This document shows, in pieces, positions 46,626-60,508 of a stretch of DNA of 64,000 nt. The stretch is from NCBI GenBank assembly GCA_029215795.1, contig JARDYH010000001.1, positions 355,532,154-355,596,153 on the forward strand, in the 5' to 3' direction. Origin of the DNA: Anniella stebbinsi (taxonomy: Eukaryota > Chordata > Lepidosauria > Squamata > Anniellidae). Under the pieces are notes generated by a model that had not been told where the DNA came from, made no database searches, and saw only the letters and a program-made list of their open reading frames with translations. The stretch's first letter is position 1. Each line of letters opens with the position of its first letter. The position numbers and the translations under genes were made by a program.

Positions 46626-46869
46626 ATGTGTTAATGATGTGTTTCTCTTTTTTATTTTTTTTTAAACTTTGTTATGCTTGTATTTGCATTGTGTTCCCCG
46701 CCTCGATCTGTAGGGAGAGGCGGGTTATAAATAATAATAATTATTATTATTAGCATGGAGGGTCTGTTCAGTTTGACTAACTCTGTTATGTATTGATACC
46801 TTTATTGTTGCTTTTTGAGCAGCAGCTTGTCTGGACAAATTTGAAATAAGATCACTTAACTGAACATTT

Positions 46870-46970
46870 TAATGCTGTATTTTTATTAGTATTTATCATT
46901 TTAATTATGAGCCACCCAGAAAACAATGTTACTGAGTGATCTTATATAAATATAATTAAATAAATAGCTT
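46870..46970 (+). repeat. LINE 3' end (old)
   Basis: AATTATGAGCCACCCAGAAA then GTGATCTTATATAAATATAA and TTAAATAAATAG follow the GTGAGCCxCCC ... TATAAATxxAATAAATAA tail layout. Confidence 0.5.
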
Positions 46971-47004
46971 TACTCATATGCCACTGAGTCCATTATAGTT
47001 AATA

Positions 47005-47075
47005 ATTGCTGTATGCTGCCTTGGGAGGGCTTCTTCCCTGAAAGGCGGCCAAGAAATATTTAAAATAAATTAATA
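47005..47075 (+). repeat. Second LINE 3' end (old)
   Basis: CTGTATGCTGCCTTGGGAGG and GAAAGGCGGCCAAGAAATAT then TTAAAATAAATTAAT. A separate tail immediately after the previous one. Confidence 0.5.
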
Positions 47076-47823
47076 TGTGATGATCTTCACTGATCCTAGG
47101 TCTGTTGTTTATAGTTTTATAGAAATGTAATAAATCATCATCAGCTGTATGGACTATTCACTTTTTAGAAAAATGTGGGTAGTGAATGCATTTGGCGGGG
47201 GTGGGGGATTAGTACGACATTGTAAATAAGCCTGGAAAATATATTACTAGCCTGCTCAGGGTTGGCAGAGGAGGGACCGAGAGCTGCATATCAGTGCTGG
47301 ATGCGGAGGAGGGGACTTCTTTCATCTAGGAATTCACTTGTTTTCTATGCTGGGTGCAGAGGAGGGGCAGAGTGATCCACCCCTTGCTTGCCTGCCCACT
47401 CACTCGCCTGCATGATATTCCATGCACTCACCTCCATATAGTTTCTGATTGACTATGGTCATCAGGTTAGTGCTTAAATAAAAGGCTAGGATTAGTGGCA
47501 ACCGTGTGTGTGTGTGTGTGTAAATGAAAAAAGTTCACTGAACTAAAAAAAATCTAGTGAAATTTATTTAGTCAAATAAGGAACTGAGAGTGTGCACCCC
47601 TCAATAAGCTTTGGCCCATCCCAAATCCATCAACACAACCAGATGACACCTTTGAGATATCCTAGCATACTGTCCAACCCAGTGCTTCATGTTGGTGCAA
47701 GTTGTTCTTGAGCTTGTAGCCCCATGCCAGTGTACATACCAATGTATAAAGAATTAGGATATACACCCCCCAAAATAAAGGTAGTGGCTGTTATTGAAGA
47801 GCAATAGTCATAGGTATGTTCAG

Positions 47824-47860
47824 TTTGTTTGTTTGTTTGTTTGTTTGTTTGTTTGTTTCT
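47824..47860. repeat. (GTTT)n microsatellite
   Basis: About nine GTTT units. Confidence 0.9.
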
Positions 47861-47914
47861 CCTTCAGTTGATCCTTTCCCATAGTACTAGTACCTGGGGT
47901 CATCCCATGAAGCT

Positions 47915-48262
47915 AATTTGTGGGAGATTCAGGACAGATAAAAGGAAGTACTTCTTCACACAGCACATAGAAATTCACTACCACAAGATGTCATAGTGGC
48001 CACCGATGTGGATGGCTTTAAAAGGGGGTTGGATGAATTCCTGGAGGAGAAAGCTATCAATGACTAATAGTCCTGATGGATATGTGCTACCTCCAGTAGC
48101 AGGCAGTAAGCCTATATACACCAGTTGCTGGGGAACATGGATAGGAGGGTGCTGTTGCACCGTGTCCTGCTTGTGGGTTCCTGGTCAGCAGCTAGCGACC
48201 ACTGTGAACAGAATGCTGGACTAGATGGACCCTTGGTTTTAATCCAGCATGGCCCTTATGTT
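47915..48262 (+). mobile_element. CR1-type LINE 3' end
   Basis: AGGACAGATAAAAGGAAGTA, CTTCTTCACACAGC, ATTCACTACCACAAGATGTC and GGCTTTAAAAGGGGGTTGGA, then CTGGTCAGCAGC and ATGCTGGACTAGATGGACCC, then TTGGTTTTAATCCAGCATGG. This is the common CR1-like 3' segment of reptile genomes. An antisense relative is at 26990. Confidence 0.75.
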
Positions 48263-51049
48263 TTCTACATTCCCACATGGGCTTTTTTCTCAAGGGTTTC
48301 CTTCTTCTAGACCTTTTTAAAGAAACCTCTGCATACAGAAGCATTCTCTTTTGTTAGGTGCCCCCTTTCAATGTTACCCTAAGGTAAATCACCTTAAATT
48401 TTACTGTTAATAAATCCTTTGTTGTTAACACAACAAAGAAAGGTTTTCTTAGAGAATGAAAGCACAACAGCCTATTAGAATGTTAGAGTAATGCCTATTC
48501 AGTCTTGCAGTTGAAAACTCCTTTCAGGATGTCAGTAGAATTGTGTAGGAGGTCAATTTCTATTTCTGTTTCAGGTTGGTCATTTTGCTAATGTCTAGAA
48601 GTCATGTAGCTTGGGGACAGGCTTTACATTTAAGTTATAGTTGGGAAAGGGATGCTCCGTTGCATGATTAGTTTTGTATTGGTGCATTGCTGAGTTTGTA
48701 GTATGCCTAGGCTTGCCAAAACCAGAGGCTTTGAGATATATCATTTAAAGTAACTACAGCATTCTTCAAATGGCAGAGATATTGAAAGTTCCCTTTTAAA
48801 TAAAAGGACAGTGAGGAATCCTTGTTCAGGGAACATGCTTCCAAGTATAATGTAGTTGTATCTTTATCACTGGTTTTCTTTCTCTGACACTCTTCCAGGT
48901 GCCGGATAAAATGTCAGGCTTACTTTAGGAAATAAATCTAGGTTTATACTTTTTAGTTTTCTTTGCCCCCAGCAAACTAACTTTTCCATCCACTGTCTTT
49001 CTCTGTCTTATCTATCATCTTGAATTTTCAAGTGAGATTTGTTATTTAAGTTGCATCTATTTCTCATGGTTTCACATGCAGTTTTTGGTGGTGTTTCTCC
49101 ACAGAGTAGCTTTCAAATTCTTGTGTAGTTCCCTTTTGAAACTTCATTTCTCAGAACTGAGTAAATATTTCCTTTCTCTCAAACATTGTCTTAGTTCTTA
49201 ACATACTTTACAAAGCAAAACTGCCTCATGTCAGGTCCTTACATTATTGACAAAAACAGAAGCCATTACACACAACGTGAAGGTATTTAAGGCAGCAGTT
49301 AAATGTGTGATGAATGGATTAAAACATTGTTAATTTACCACTCTTCATGATTTCCTCTTTTCCAGTGTCCACCTAAGACATACCTTGATGAAAATGTGCA
49401 ATGAAATTAGATTTTTCACATGTTCCCTATTTTGCTGTGACATGGGTGAATGATTTCTGTTTCATTCAAGTAGTTTTGTTTAGTTTTTCTGGCTCAAGAT
49501 AGGTCTCTTCTGCTAAGAGAAGTGCTTGCCCATTTTTATTCAATTTATTTCTCATTCAACAGCCACCTCCTCATATATTTCCCCCTATAATTTAAGCCTA
49601 TCGATTTTACACACTTGTAATAAGTTGTATATCAATTAGTGCATGCTCAAGGTTGCTTGGTAAGCATTCATCAGTCCCTGCACCAGTTTAACCATCCTTA
49701 GATTCACAAAGTAAATTAGTCAAATGAGATGTGGAATGATACTTGTAATAATTTATGTTAAACTATACAGTGGTTATTACATAAGCAGATACTATATGCT
49801 ATGGAATATTCTGATTGGTTTAGGACCAACATCAATTATATTCCGAAATGATAGACTAATAAAAAAAATGGTAACTTTTATCTTTGAGTGCATGCTTTAT
49901 GCCTATAATTGGCTATATGGATTTGTCATCACAGTCTCTAGACTTGTAGAACAAACTATATTTTGTGAATGAAGGCTGATCTTTCACTGGATTCAGATAA
50001 AGAAGGGAATGGGAATATTATTTGCACAAAAATAAAATTTATAAATGTGGCAAAAGCCATTAAGTTTAAAATCTGAGGAAATGTAAAGTTACTATTGTAA
50101 GCTTGATACTAGTGTGTCTTTATATTTCAGGGTCTCAGAATTGGCTAAAGCAAGGCGATATTGCCAGTTGTCATAAGAATGGTGTTTTCATAAATAGCTG
50201 TCATTTAGCACCTTCTTCGTGGTTACCAAGCTCTTTGCTATCAATGGTCTCCTAGTAACACTGACGAAAGCTGTAATTGAATTTCACTTTGCAGTGTGTA
50301 CTTGCTTGGCTATGTGCCTATGTTAAGTTGATGTTCTCAGTTATTTTGAAGATGTAGCTTAGAATTACTAAGTATGCAAAATTTAATAAAAGCTATAGTT
50401 TTTTGTTGCTCAGTATAAAACCTTTTAATTAACTTGGGAGTTTTACTTACTCAATAATATATTTTGCTGACTGATTACACAGGTAATACTCCAGCATTTT
50501 ATATACCAAACCAGGCTATGCAAGTAACTTAAATTGTCACAGAATTTCAATCACGTTTGCATACTTAAATGGGAGGTATCAGCCTAGGGTGTCTCGCTTC
50601 CTATGATATTGAGAAATTGCTGACCTTTCAAAACTTTCCTTTTAAAATGTGCAAAACATTTCTCTAGAGACTGTAGTGAAGATGAAAGCTAGGATGTAAG
50701 GGGGCATCTTCAGATTAATTTCTTATCAGTCTATTCTCATGCATAAAACTGTTTCCCTAGAGGCTTACCAAAGCCCTAATCAGAGCATGTAAAAGACGTT
50801 ACTATAGTAGGCAAGCATTGGTGGATGCTGTCATGAAAATTTGCCCTTAAATTTTTTAATATCTTAAATTAGTGTACTCTTAAGTTTGTGGAATAAAGGA
50901 GAATACAAATTCAAGTATATACTGGGTTTTCTACAAGTTTGAAAATACCTTCTTAAAAGTAATTGTATTTAAAGAACTAGGAATGGGGTGCAACAGTGGA
51001 CCTTTGGGGAAGCTTTTGCAGCTTAACGGGCTGTATGTTTTTCACTCTG
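48263..51049. other. Intron, nothing recognised
   Basis: About 2.8 kb of AT-rich, low-repeat sequence with no supported exon, RNA gene or mobile element. Confidence 0.5.
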
Positions 51050-51436
51050 ATCATCTTCTCTTCCTGTCTGTCTTCCCCTTCAAATCAAAACCCACTCTTC
51101 ATGAAGCCTATTGCTAAACTCTCATTAGTCCTCATCCCTAACTGCATTTACTTGTAAGTTACTTGGAGCAAGGAGCTTTGGGGGGGGGGGGGGGTTCCAG
51201 ACTGTGGAACGACCTGCTGGGAGAGATCCGCCAACTTACCAGTCTTCTAGAATTCAAGAGAGCTATAAAGACTGATTTCTTCCGGCAAGCCTATCCAGTC
51301 AAATTCTAAGACTAGGTTGATTTTAATAATGTATTAATTTTGTATGTTTTTAATCAGTTTTATGTATTCTATATTGTTTGTATTGATGTTGTTCCCTGCC
51401 TTGATCCGGAGGGAGAGGCGGGTAAGGAATAAATAA

Positions 51437-51467
<31 letters not shown>

Positions 51468-51520
51468 GTGAAGTGCCATATACAGTAATGGTGATATATA
51501 AGTAAATCATAAATATTTTG
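51050..51520 (+). mobile_element. L2-type LINE 3' end interrupted by a family-B insertion
   Basis: TTGTAAGTTACTTGGAGCAA and GGAGCTTTGG (left) and GAAGTGCCATATACAGTAAT then GGTGATATATAAGTAAAT (right) are the two halves of a typical L2 3' end. The family-B fragment at 51195-51467 sits between them. Confidence 0.6.
51195..51467 (+). mobile_element. LINE family 'B' 3' fragment
   Basis: It begins after a G-run with TTCCAGACTGTGGAACGACC. It encodes the RT tail (FKRAIKTDFFRQAYPVKF-like), then CCCTGCCTTGATCCGGAGGG and AGAGGCGGGTAAGGAATAAA, then (TTA)n. Confidence 0.85.
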
Positions 51521-52109
51521 CACTTAAGATTTTGTGTGCCTGAGCGCTCCAAGTGTGTGTGTGTGTGTATATATATATATATGAATGAGTGGTGACTGTG
51601 ATAATAAGAGCCATATTTTATAGGTATTTGGCATCCCAATGAAATTTGGTGGTTGTTTTAGAAGCAGCAGCAAAGGGATGTACTTTTAGCTTATGGAATT
51701 ATTACCCCTGGATAGGGTTTAGTTGGCACTGAATTTTTTTCAGTGCTTGTTTCCCACACCAATAGGAGCACATCTCAGCAAAATTCTGTTCTGGACACTC
51801 CACATAGCAGGAGAAGATGACTTTTGCTGGTTTCCCACTTCTACTGCAGCCCCCAGTATCACTTCCCACACTGTTATGGAGGATACCCCAACCTTCCAGA
51901 GCACATTTTTGGGGTGTATAGGGGATTACAGGGGGAAGAGAAATTGGCAAAAATCTCTTCCTCCCCCATTCCAGCAATAGAAATTCTCCCAAAGCCTTCT
52001 GTGGAAGAAACCCTTTGTATGCAGCCTAGTTCTGATCCATAATGTTTATCAGTAATTATTAACCACGATAGTTAGTATTCAGAATGAAACATACCTCTGA
52101 AATAACCGT

Positions 52110-52245
52110 GCTGGAGACAAAAGGGGCATCTGTTAACATCATGCTCTGCTTATAAGTTCTGAGATCTCCAGCTCTCAACTGTTTGAAGCAAAATCAGGAC
52201 TAGGTGGACTTTGGTCTGATCTAGTAAGGCAATTCATATCTTGAG
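52110..52245 (+). repeat. CR1-type 3' end, degenerate
   Basis: CTCAACTGTTTGAAGCAAAA, GGACTAGGTGGACTTTGGTC and TGATCTAGTAAGGCAATTC fit the '...GACTAGATGGACCxTTGGTCTGATCCAGxAxGGC' tail. Confidence 0.55.
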
Positions 52246-52990
52246 TAGAGGTAGGCAGAAGATAACTTGGGATCAGGGATCAATTGGTAACTCCTTGGGT
52301 GATTAGCAGTAGATTGGCAGGAATTTCTGACTCCCTGTTTAACTATAGCAAAAACTGAAAGACTTATGAAAAATAAATTTGACTTCTGAAACTAAGATAG
52401 TTTGAGGGGAAATCAGGTGTGGATTTTTGTTTGAAGGGACTGTGAGCTCACTTCTGGTATTGAAAACAAATTCTAGGCAACACCCTCTTCTTTAATTCTG
52501 AGAGTGGTCTCCGTTCCCTGAGCCGCTATATGGCATTTGGTTCGAGTTGGTAGACCTGCAGGTTTTAGTAAAAAACAAAGTAGATCTTACAAGCTTGCCC
52601 ACTGCTGTTTTAAGGTGTACAAGACTTTTACCCTATTGTATTAGAATCCTAAGTGTAATGAGCTATTTTGAGGTAGAGACTCTGCTTGGTAATTTAATTG
52701 TCAGTTGGACTGTAAGAAAGGCATTGTGATTGAGTAGGTATAAGCATGACCAGGGGAACCAATTGGAGAGGATCTGTCTAGGGCTAGAGGAACTATTGAA
52801 CCCGGCATAGAAATCCTGAAGTTTGATGTCTTTCAATGTTGATAGTAGTGATACAAGTGTTTATGGTGAATGTTTAGAAAGGCTCAGCAAACAAAACTGT
52901 AACCACAAAGGAACCTTTGGGGCCTCAGGAATATTCTGCATTCCCTCTCTGAATTTTCATCTTTCATCAATTGGCAAAATGTCTCTCTAA
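52246..52990. other. Intron, nothing recognised
   Basis: No supported feature. Confidence 0.45.
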
Positions 52991-53525
52991 TTGACAGGAT
53001 CAGGGTGAGTCTGTGTGGTATGCACCATGAATCCAGCCAAGACAGGAAGCAGGGCAGGAAATTCTCCAAGACACTCCAGGAGTCAAGGAGGAATCTTCCC
53101 AGGAGTTTAACGGACCAGAGACCCAGGCTCAGACATCATCCTCCCCACCCCTGGGAACTCAGTCTTTGTCAGAGGGCAAGGGACATCAGAATTGACAGAT
53201 CCCAGAGTCCCGCAGGGTCAGGTGGGCAGAGCTGAGAAGAGATGGAAGGCAGGATGTCAGGTTAGCCACTCACCAGAAGTTAGAACTTGAAGACCCTCCC
53301 TGAAGGAGGGGTTCGGTAAAAGCCTGTCCGGCACTGCAGGGAAATTGTCCATTTAGTTGATAGGCAACTGCCTTGCTTTGTTAGGCTAATTAAGCTTAGA
53401 GGATAGCTCATAGCATTCACACTGCCTTCAGGTGTGATGTTTATTTGCTGAATAAAGCTTTGTGGCTTGCACTCAGCCAGCTTTAATGTCTCACATCTTG
53501 GTGGGAGGGCTTGGAATCATGACAC
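52991..53525 (+). repeat. Possible solo LTR
   Basis: The stretch is GC-richer than its flanks. It has a promoter-like middle and the sequence TGAATAAAGCTTTGTGGCTT (AATAAA at about 53450, then a GT-rich segment), followed by CTCACATCTTGGTGGGAGGG. A polyadenylation signal near the end and a sharp composition change suggest an LTR, but no TG/CA ends or target duplication could be assigned. Confidence 0.35.
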
Positions 53526-55114
<1,589 letters not shown>

Positions 55115-55384
55115 TAAAATATTTCCTTCACACTTCTGTTTCATGTGCTACAGGACATTTCTTTTTCTTTTCTCTCTCTTTTTTTTGAGCAAACAAACAT
55201 GTCTTAACACCCTACTCTCAGCATCATCATGAATCATGTGATCTACATCAGGGATGACTGATTTTGTCCTGCAAAGCCTGCTTTTATTTTTAGTAGAATC
55301 CTTGCAAAGCTACAGAGAATTACTTCACAGCCCAAAGGTCCTCCATAAAAGCACTGTTTCAAAGCCAGCAGGGAGGGAGAAGTT

Positions 55385-56790
55385 TGTTTATTTCATTTCT
55401 ATACCGCCCAATAGCCAAAGCTCTCTGTGCAGTTCACAAAAATTAAAAACATATGGTACTGAGAAGTTGGGCTCCCAGTAGAGAACTCTTAAGTTTGACA
55501 AGCCTATAGAGAAGGACTTATCATGCATGGGCCTATCCCATGTACTCACCCACTGCAGTTCAGAGGACACACAAAAAGCACCTCTGAAGATGATGCAAGT
55601 GTCTAAGTCAGTTCATATGTGAGGACATGGTCCTTGAAAGACTTTGGTCTCAAATCATTAAGGCAGTGGTAGAGAACTGCTGGTCCATGGGCTTAAACCA
55701 GCCTATAGAGGTTCCCCCTCCAGCCCACCAAAATTTAGGTTCCCCCTGCAGACTCTCCTCCTGGCCTGGAGACTTCCAGGGGAGGGGGTGTGAAGAAGCA
55801 TCAGAGATAACAGGATGCTCCTAAGCATTTCACCCACCCTGTGTCATCCCTAATGAAGATAGGGCAGGGCAACCAATCCAGTCCCTACCCAAAGCAGTAT
55901 TTGGAGAAGCTTCAGACAGGGATCAATGAAGCTAGCTGAGCCTTGTCATGTGTTGCTCCCATGGGAATGCTGTGTGAAGCCAGCAACTCCGCTGGAACTG
56001 GGAAGAATGACTCCGTGGCCTGCTGAGTCCATTCACACACTGCATGTTGCCCTGATGGGAATGACGTGCACTACACAAAGCTGGGGACTCAGCCAATGCT
56101 GGGAGTAGCGGATGATCCTCCCAGTGCCAGCCAAGTCCCTTATGCTGTGCCTCTTTCAGTATGGAGAAAGGCAGAATGGTGAGGCAGTGATTTCAGTGAG
56201 TGTAGCAACACCCACTGACATCAGTAGAGACTGCCATGTCTGCTGATGTCATCTGGCCTGTGGAAGGCAGTTCAATCTCCTACCTAATATCTGTTCCCCA
56301 TCCCTGTCTTAAAGGTTAACAATAGTACTTTGAATAGTGCCTAGAAAACAGCTAGAAGCCAGTGCAGGCATTATAAAAACAGACATATATGCCGAAGCAG
56401 CTTGCCCCTGTCAACACTCTGGTAGCCAACTTGTAAACCAGTTAAAGTTTCTGAACATTCAAAGCCAGCCCCCTATTACATTACAATAATCTTATCTTGA
56501 TATAATCAGAACCAGATCCCACTATGATATTGCTTTGGCCAGATCTTTTCTGTCTGGGAAAGGGCACAGCTGGAGTACCAGCCAAATTTGGTAGAAAGCA
56601 TGTCTTCCTACTGCCACAACCCGAACATACTGGATCCAAGAGCAGCCCCAAACTGCAAGTATGGTCTTTAAGTGGGGAGTACAACTCCATCGACATCCAT
56701 TTCAACCATATTTTCAACCATCAGCACCTCTGTCTTGTCTGGATTGTGTTTCAGGTTGTTTAACCCCATCATTATTCGTGCTTCTGGACT
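55385..56790 (-). mobile_element. Old LINE family-A-like copy with an internal insertion
   Basis: The 3'UTR is at the left: CTATACCGCCCAATAGCCAA and AGCTCTCTGTGCAGTTCACA. Sequence homologous to the C-terminal and RT complement resumes at about 56315 (TAACAATAGTACTTTGAATA, CAGCCCCAAACTGCAAG, CACCTCTGTCTTGTCTGGAT). The block of about 640 bases at 55668-56312 does not match the family and is flanked by TTAAG / TTAAAG, so it is probably a later insertion. Highly mutated. Confidence 0.6.
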
Positions 56791-57039
56791 TCCACTCTAG
56801 CTGTACTGAGGTGTTCTGAATCTGTTAAAGTAAACATGTGAGCAGGGGAAATGCTCTAGCCCTGCCCACCTCTCCTCACACATTTCTATTGTCTTGTACT
56901 TGTGGAAGGTGCCTTTCTAACCTCCTGTATCCATAGAGGCACTACTTGCAATTGAAAGCCCTGAAAAGCAGAGTTCTCAGTCGTATGGAGAACCTCTGCA
57001 GAATACAGGATACTGTCCTCTACAGAAAGTTACTCGCCA

Positions 57040-57040
<1 letters not shown>

Positions 57041-57072
<32 letters not shown>

Positions 57073-57190
57073 TTATATTTCTCATCTGCCTCTCCCTCTG
57101 GATCGAGGTGGGGAACAACATCAAATACAAATGCTATAAAATACATAAAACTGATTAAAAGCCTATAAAACTGATACATTATTAAAATAC
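57041..57190 (-). mobile_element. LINE family 'B' 3' end
   Basis: (AAT)10-like tail, then TCTGCCTCTCCCTCTGGATC and GAGGTGGGGAACAACATCAA, closely similar to 17575. Confidence 0.8.
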
Positions 57191-57993
57191 CAGGGTACAG
57201 GATGATGGAAATGCACAAGGAGGGGAGGGTGTATAGAATGCTTCCCTTCTTCACTTGTTTACACAAATTCAGAATGTCTGAACTTGTCTCTCCAGTATTT
57301 GATGGAAAAGTGAGAGCTGGGTGGTGTCCATATAGTGATAATAATACAACACAAATCTCAATCATTCTTATAAAAATCCTATAAATTGGGCCAGTGTTAT
57401 CTCCCTGTTAGAGATTAGTGCTGAAGCTGGCCTACCTTATGCTACCCAGTGAGGTCATGCCTCAACTGAGATTTAAACTAGGTACTTCCCAGGTCATTGT
57501 CCAGTCTTACTGTTCGATTACACCAGCTCTTTGGCAGCATGTGTGATTCTTAGACTGATTAGCACAAGATTGCTTCTTAATAATAGCCGTGATACTGAAC
57601 AGAGCGCTAGTAGTGTACAAAAAAAATTACAAAGAAACAATTACGAGATCTTTTTGTGATGGTTTCCTTAGAACTTAACTCCCCTGATAAATTATTATTT
57701 CCCTCTGGTTTATTGTAATGTTTCCTAATGGGAACCAAGCTCTATCATTTTCTTGGCACACTGTTCACATGTTTATTGTAAAGAAAATATTATTGGGAGT
57801 GGTGGGGAAAGAGCAATAAACTGAAACGTGGAGGAAAATATTCTTAAAAGCAAATCTTGTTCAATATTAATTAGAGTAAATATGTTTCTGCTCTGCATTT
57901 GCATGCATGCCTTTGTAATTTTTTTAATGCAAATAGGTATTTTTTTTAAATTGCAATTTTTTTGTACCTGCACTTAGACAAGTGTGACTTTAG
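57191..57993. other. Intron ending at the 57994 acceptor
   Basis: No additional feature supported. Confidence 0.5.
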
Positions 57994-58934
<941 letters not shown>

Positions 58935-59180
58935 GGGTCAGTTCGTACGAATGCTGGAGCTCACCCTGGCTTATTTAAGCCCTGTGGGTTGTGGCGGGTA
59001 CTACTGGTGGCTATTTCGAATATTCAAGAAGTGGCAGGTGGTCAACATGGCTTATCATGACATCCAAACCTTAAAACAGCCCATCGGTTGTAGGTGGTTT
59101 GTTAATCATACCAACAACCCACCCTCACTGGGTTTGGATGTCACAATAAGCTGTGGCAACTGCCTTCAACAACCCACCAT
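58935..59180. repeat. Palindromic MITE-like block
   Basis: GGCTTATTTAAGCCCTGTGG, CATGGCTTATCATGACATCC, AACAACCCACCCTCACTGGG and GATGTCACAATAAGCTGTGG are inverted relative to each other, as in the 11570 family. It ends about 130 bases before the 59309 exon. Confidence 0.5.
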
Positions 59181-59281
59181 TGCTGTACACAGTATCATCT
59201 TGATGGGCTTTGAGGATGTTTTAAGACTATTATTTTAATAGCTTTTCAAAATTCACGTTTGCATTTCTGTTGTAAAACTAA

Positions 59282-59434
<153 letters not shown>

Positions 59435-59488
59435 TAAATCCAGATTACTCTGAAATGGATTAAACAAGTAAATGTGCATCTCTTGCAG

Positions 59489-59619
59489 CTTTTAGAGCTC
59501 TTTGACAGCGAAGATCCTCGTGAAAGAGATTTTCTCAAGACTACTCTGCACAGAATATATGGGAAATTCTTAGGCCTAAGAGCTTACATCAGGAAGCAAA
59601 TTAACAATATATTTTATAG
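59489..59619 (+). CDS. PPP2R5C: PPP2R5C exon with LxxIxE-pocket residues
   Basis: This 131-nt exon enters in phase 0 and leaves in phase 2. It encodes residues 167-209 plus the first two bases of Arg210. It contains [17 protein letters not shown], then [18 protein letters not shown], and ends INNIFYR across the splice. Counting from the ATG at 28317 places H187, R188, Y190 and R197 exactly at the residues known in human B56-gamma to contact LxxIxE substrate motifs, so the substrate pocket is preserved. The acceptor is catctcttgcag and the donor is ATAG|gtatgt. Confidence 0.97.
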
Positions 59620-59819
59620 GTATGTCTTTATTCTGTGATGATGAATATGAACTAAGTAAGATATTTTAGCAATATTACAACTTTTAAGGTACAAAACCAA
59701 ATGTTGACAGGGTTTCATTAAGACTGCATATATGTTTTATGATGACTTTTGTATTATTTTAATTAAGCTCCTCTAGTAAAACAAAACTAGAGGGAGAAAA
59801 GAACATGTTGCTCACAAAG

Positions 59820-60420
59820 TTAGGGTTCATTAAGATTCTGGCTGTGCACGGCCCCCCAATTCGCCTCGGGGCCCATTTTGGAGCCCCGAAACAGTCCCGA
59901 TTTGCCTCAGTGTGCTTCAAGGGTTGCCCACCTCGGTGCCGAAGCCAAGCACCCTCGAGGCGACTCAGCCTTGCAGGTCCCTGGATGCCAGCCACGCAGC
60001 CAGTACCCAAGAAAGCCGGTGACAAGGCCGGAATCCCTCCCTTGCCCCCCCAACCCAGCACCCCTGCTGCCGGGACTTACCCGCCACCATATTGCCATTG
60101 CCACCTGCTGCATCACTGCCCGTCGCATCACCACCGCTACATCACTGCCTGCTGCATTGTTGCTACCGCCGCCACCATCACCACCTGCCACTGCATCGCC
60201 CACGCTCCTTAGAACCAGGCCGCGATATCGCCACAAACTACAATGGCCGTAAAGGCCCATTTTCCCTTTATGGCTGCCGTAGTTTGTGGCCATAGATGTA
60301 CTATAGATGCCACACAATATCGCAGCCTAAGGAGCACAGGCGATGTGGTGGCGCAGCGATGCGGCGGGCAGCAGTGGCGGCAGCAGGTAAGCAGGAAGAG
60401 TGGGGAAAGGGAGGTGAGTC
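59820..60420. repeat. GC-rich inverted-repeat element in intron
   Basis: A sharp GC- and CpG-rich island lies in AT-rich intron. Its right part is a nested hairpin. GCCACAAACTACAATGGCCG (60230) pairs with CTGCCGTAGTTTGTGGC (ending 60290), GCTCCTTAG (60204) pairs with CTAAGGAGC (ending 60335), and outer (GCC)(ACC)-rich arms at 60073-60200 pair roughly with 60336-60390. The left part (59820-60070) carries CGGCCCCCCAATTCGCCTCG and is unpaired. The core is shared with 19459-19633. The class is probably a non-autonomous DNA element. No coding function is supported for the frames on either strand. Confidence 0.65.
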
Positions 60421-60457
60421 CAATGGACTCACAGCCAGCCTTGCACTGGCTTTCCTG

Positions 60458-60461
<4 letters not shown>

Positions 60462-60508
<47 letters not shown>

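Larger units (their letters stand above)
43839..46752 (+). mobile_element. Nearly full-length LINE, family 'B' (CR1/L2 group)
   Basis: This is the most complete LINE in the window. In order: a GC-rich 5' region with two tandem 132-bp units (43958-44220), an endonuclease domain, an RT domain, a stop at 46623-46625, and a 3'UTR with CCCGCCTCGATCTGTAGGGA and GAGGCGGGTTATAAATAATA, ending in a (TAA)n tail at about 46752. Truncated copies with the same 3' end lie at 16345, 17575, 26060, 51195 and 57041, so this family has been active repeatedly here. The exact 5' border is uncertain; 43839 is a guess within an unexplained stretch. Confidence 0.85.
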
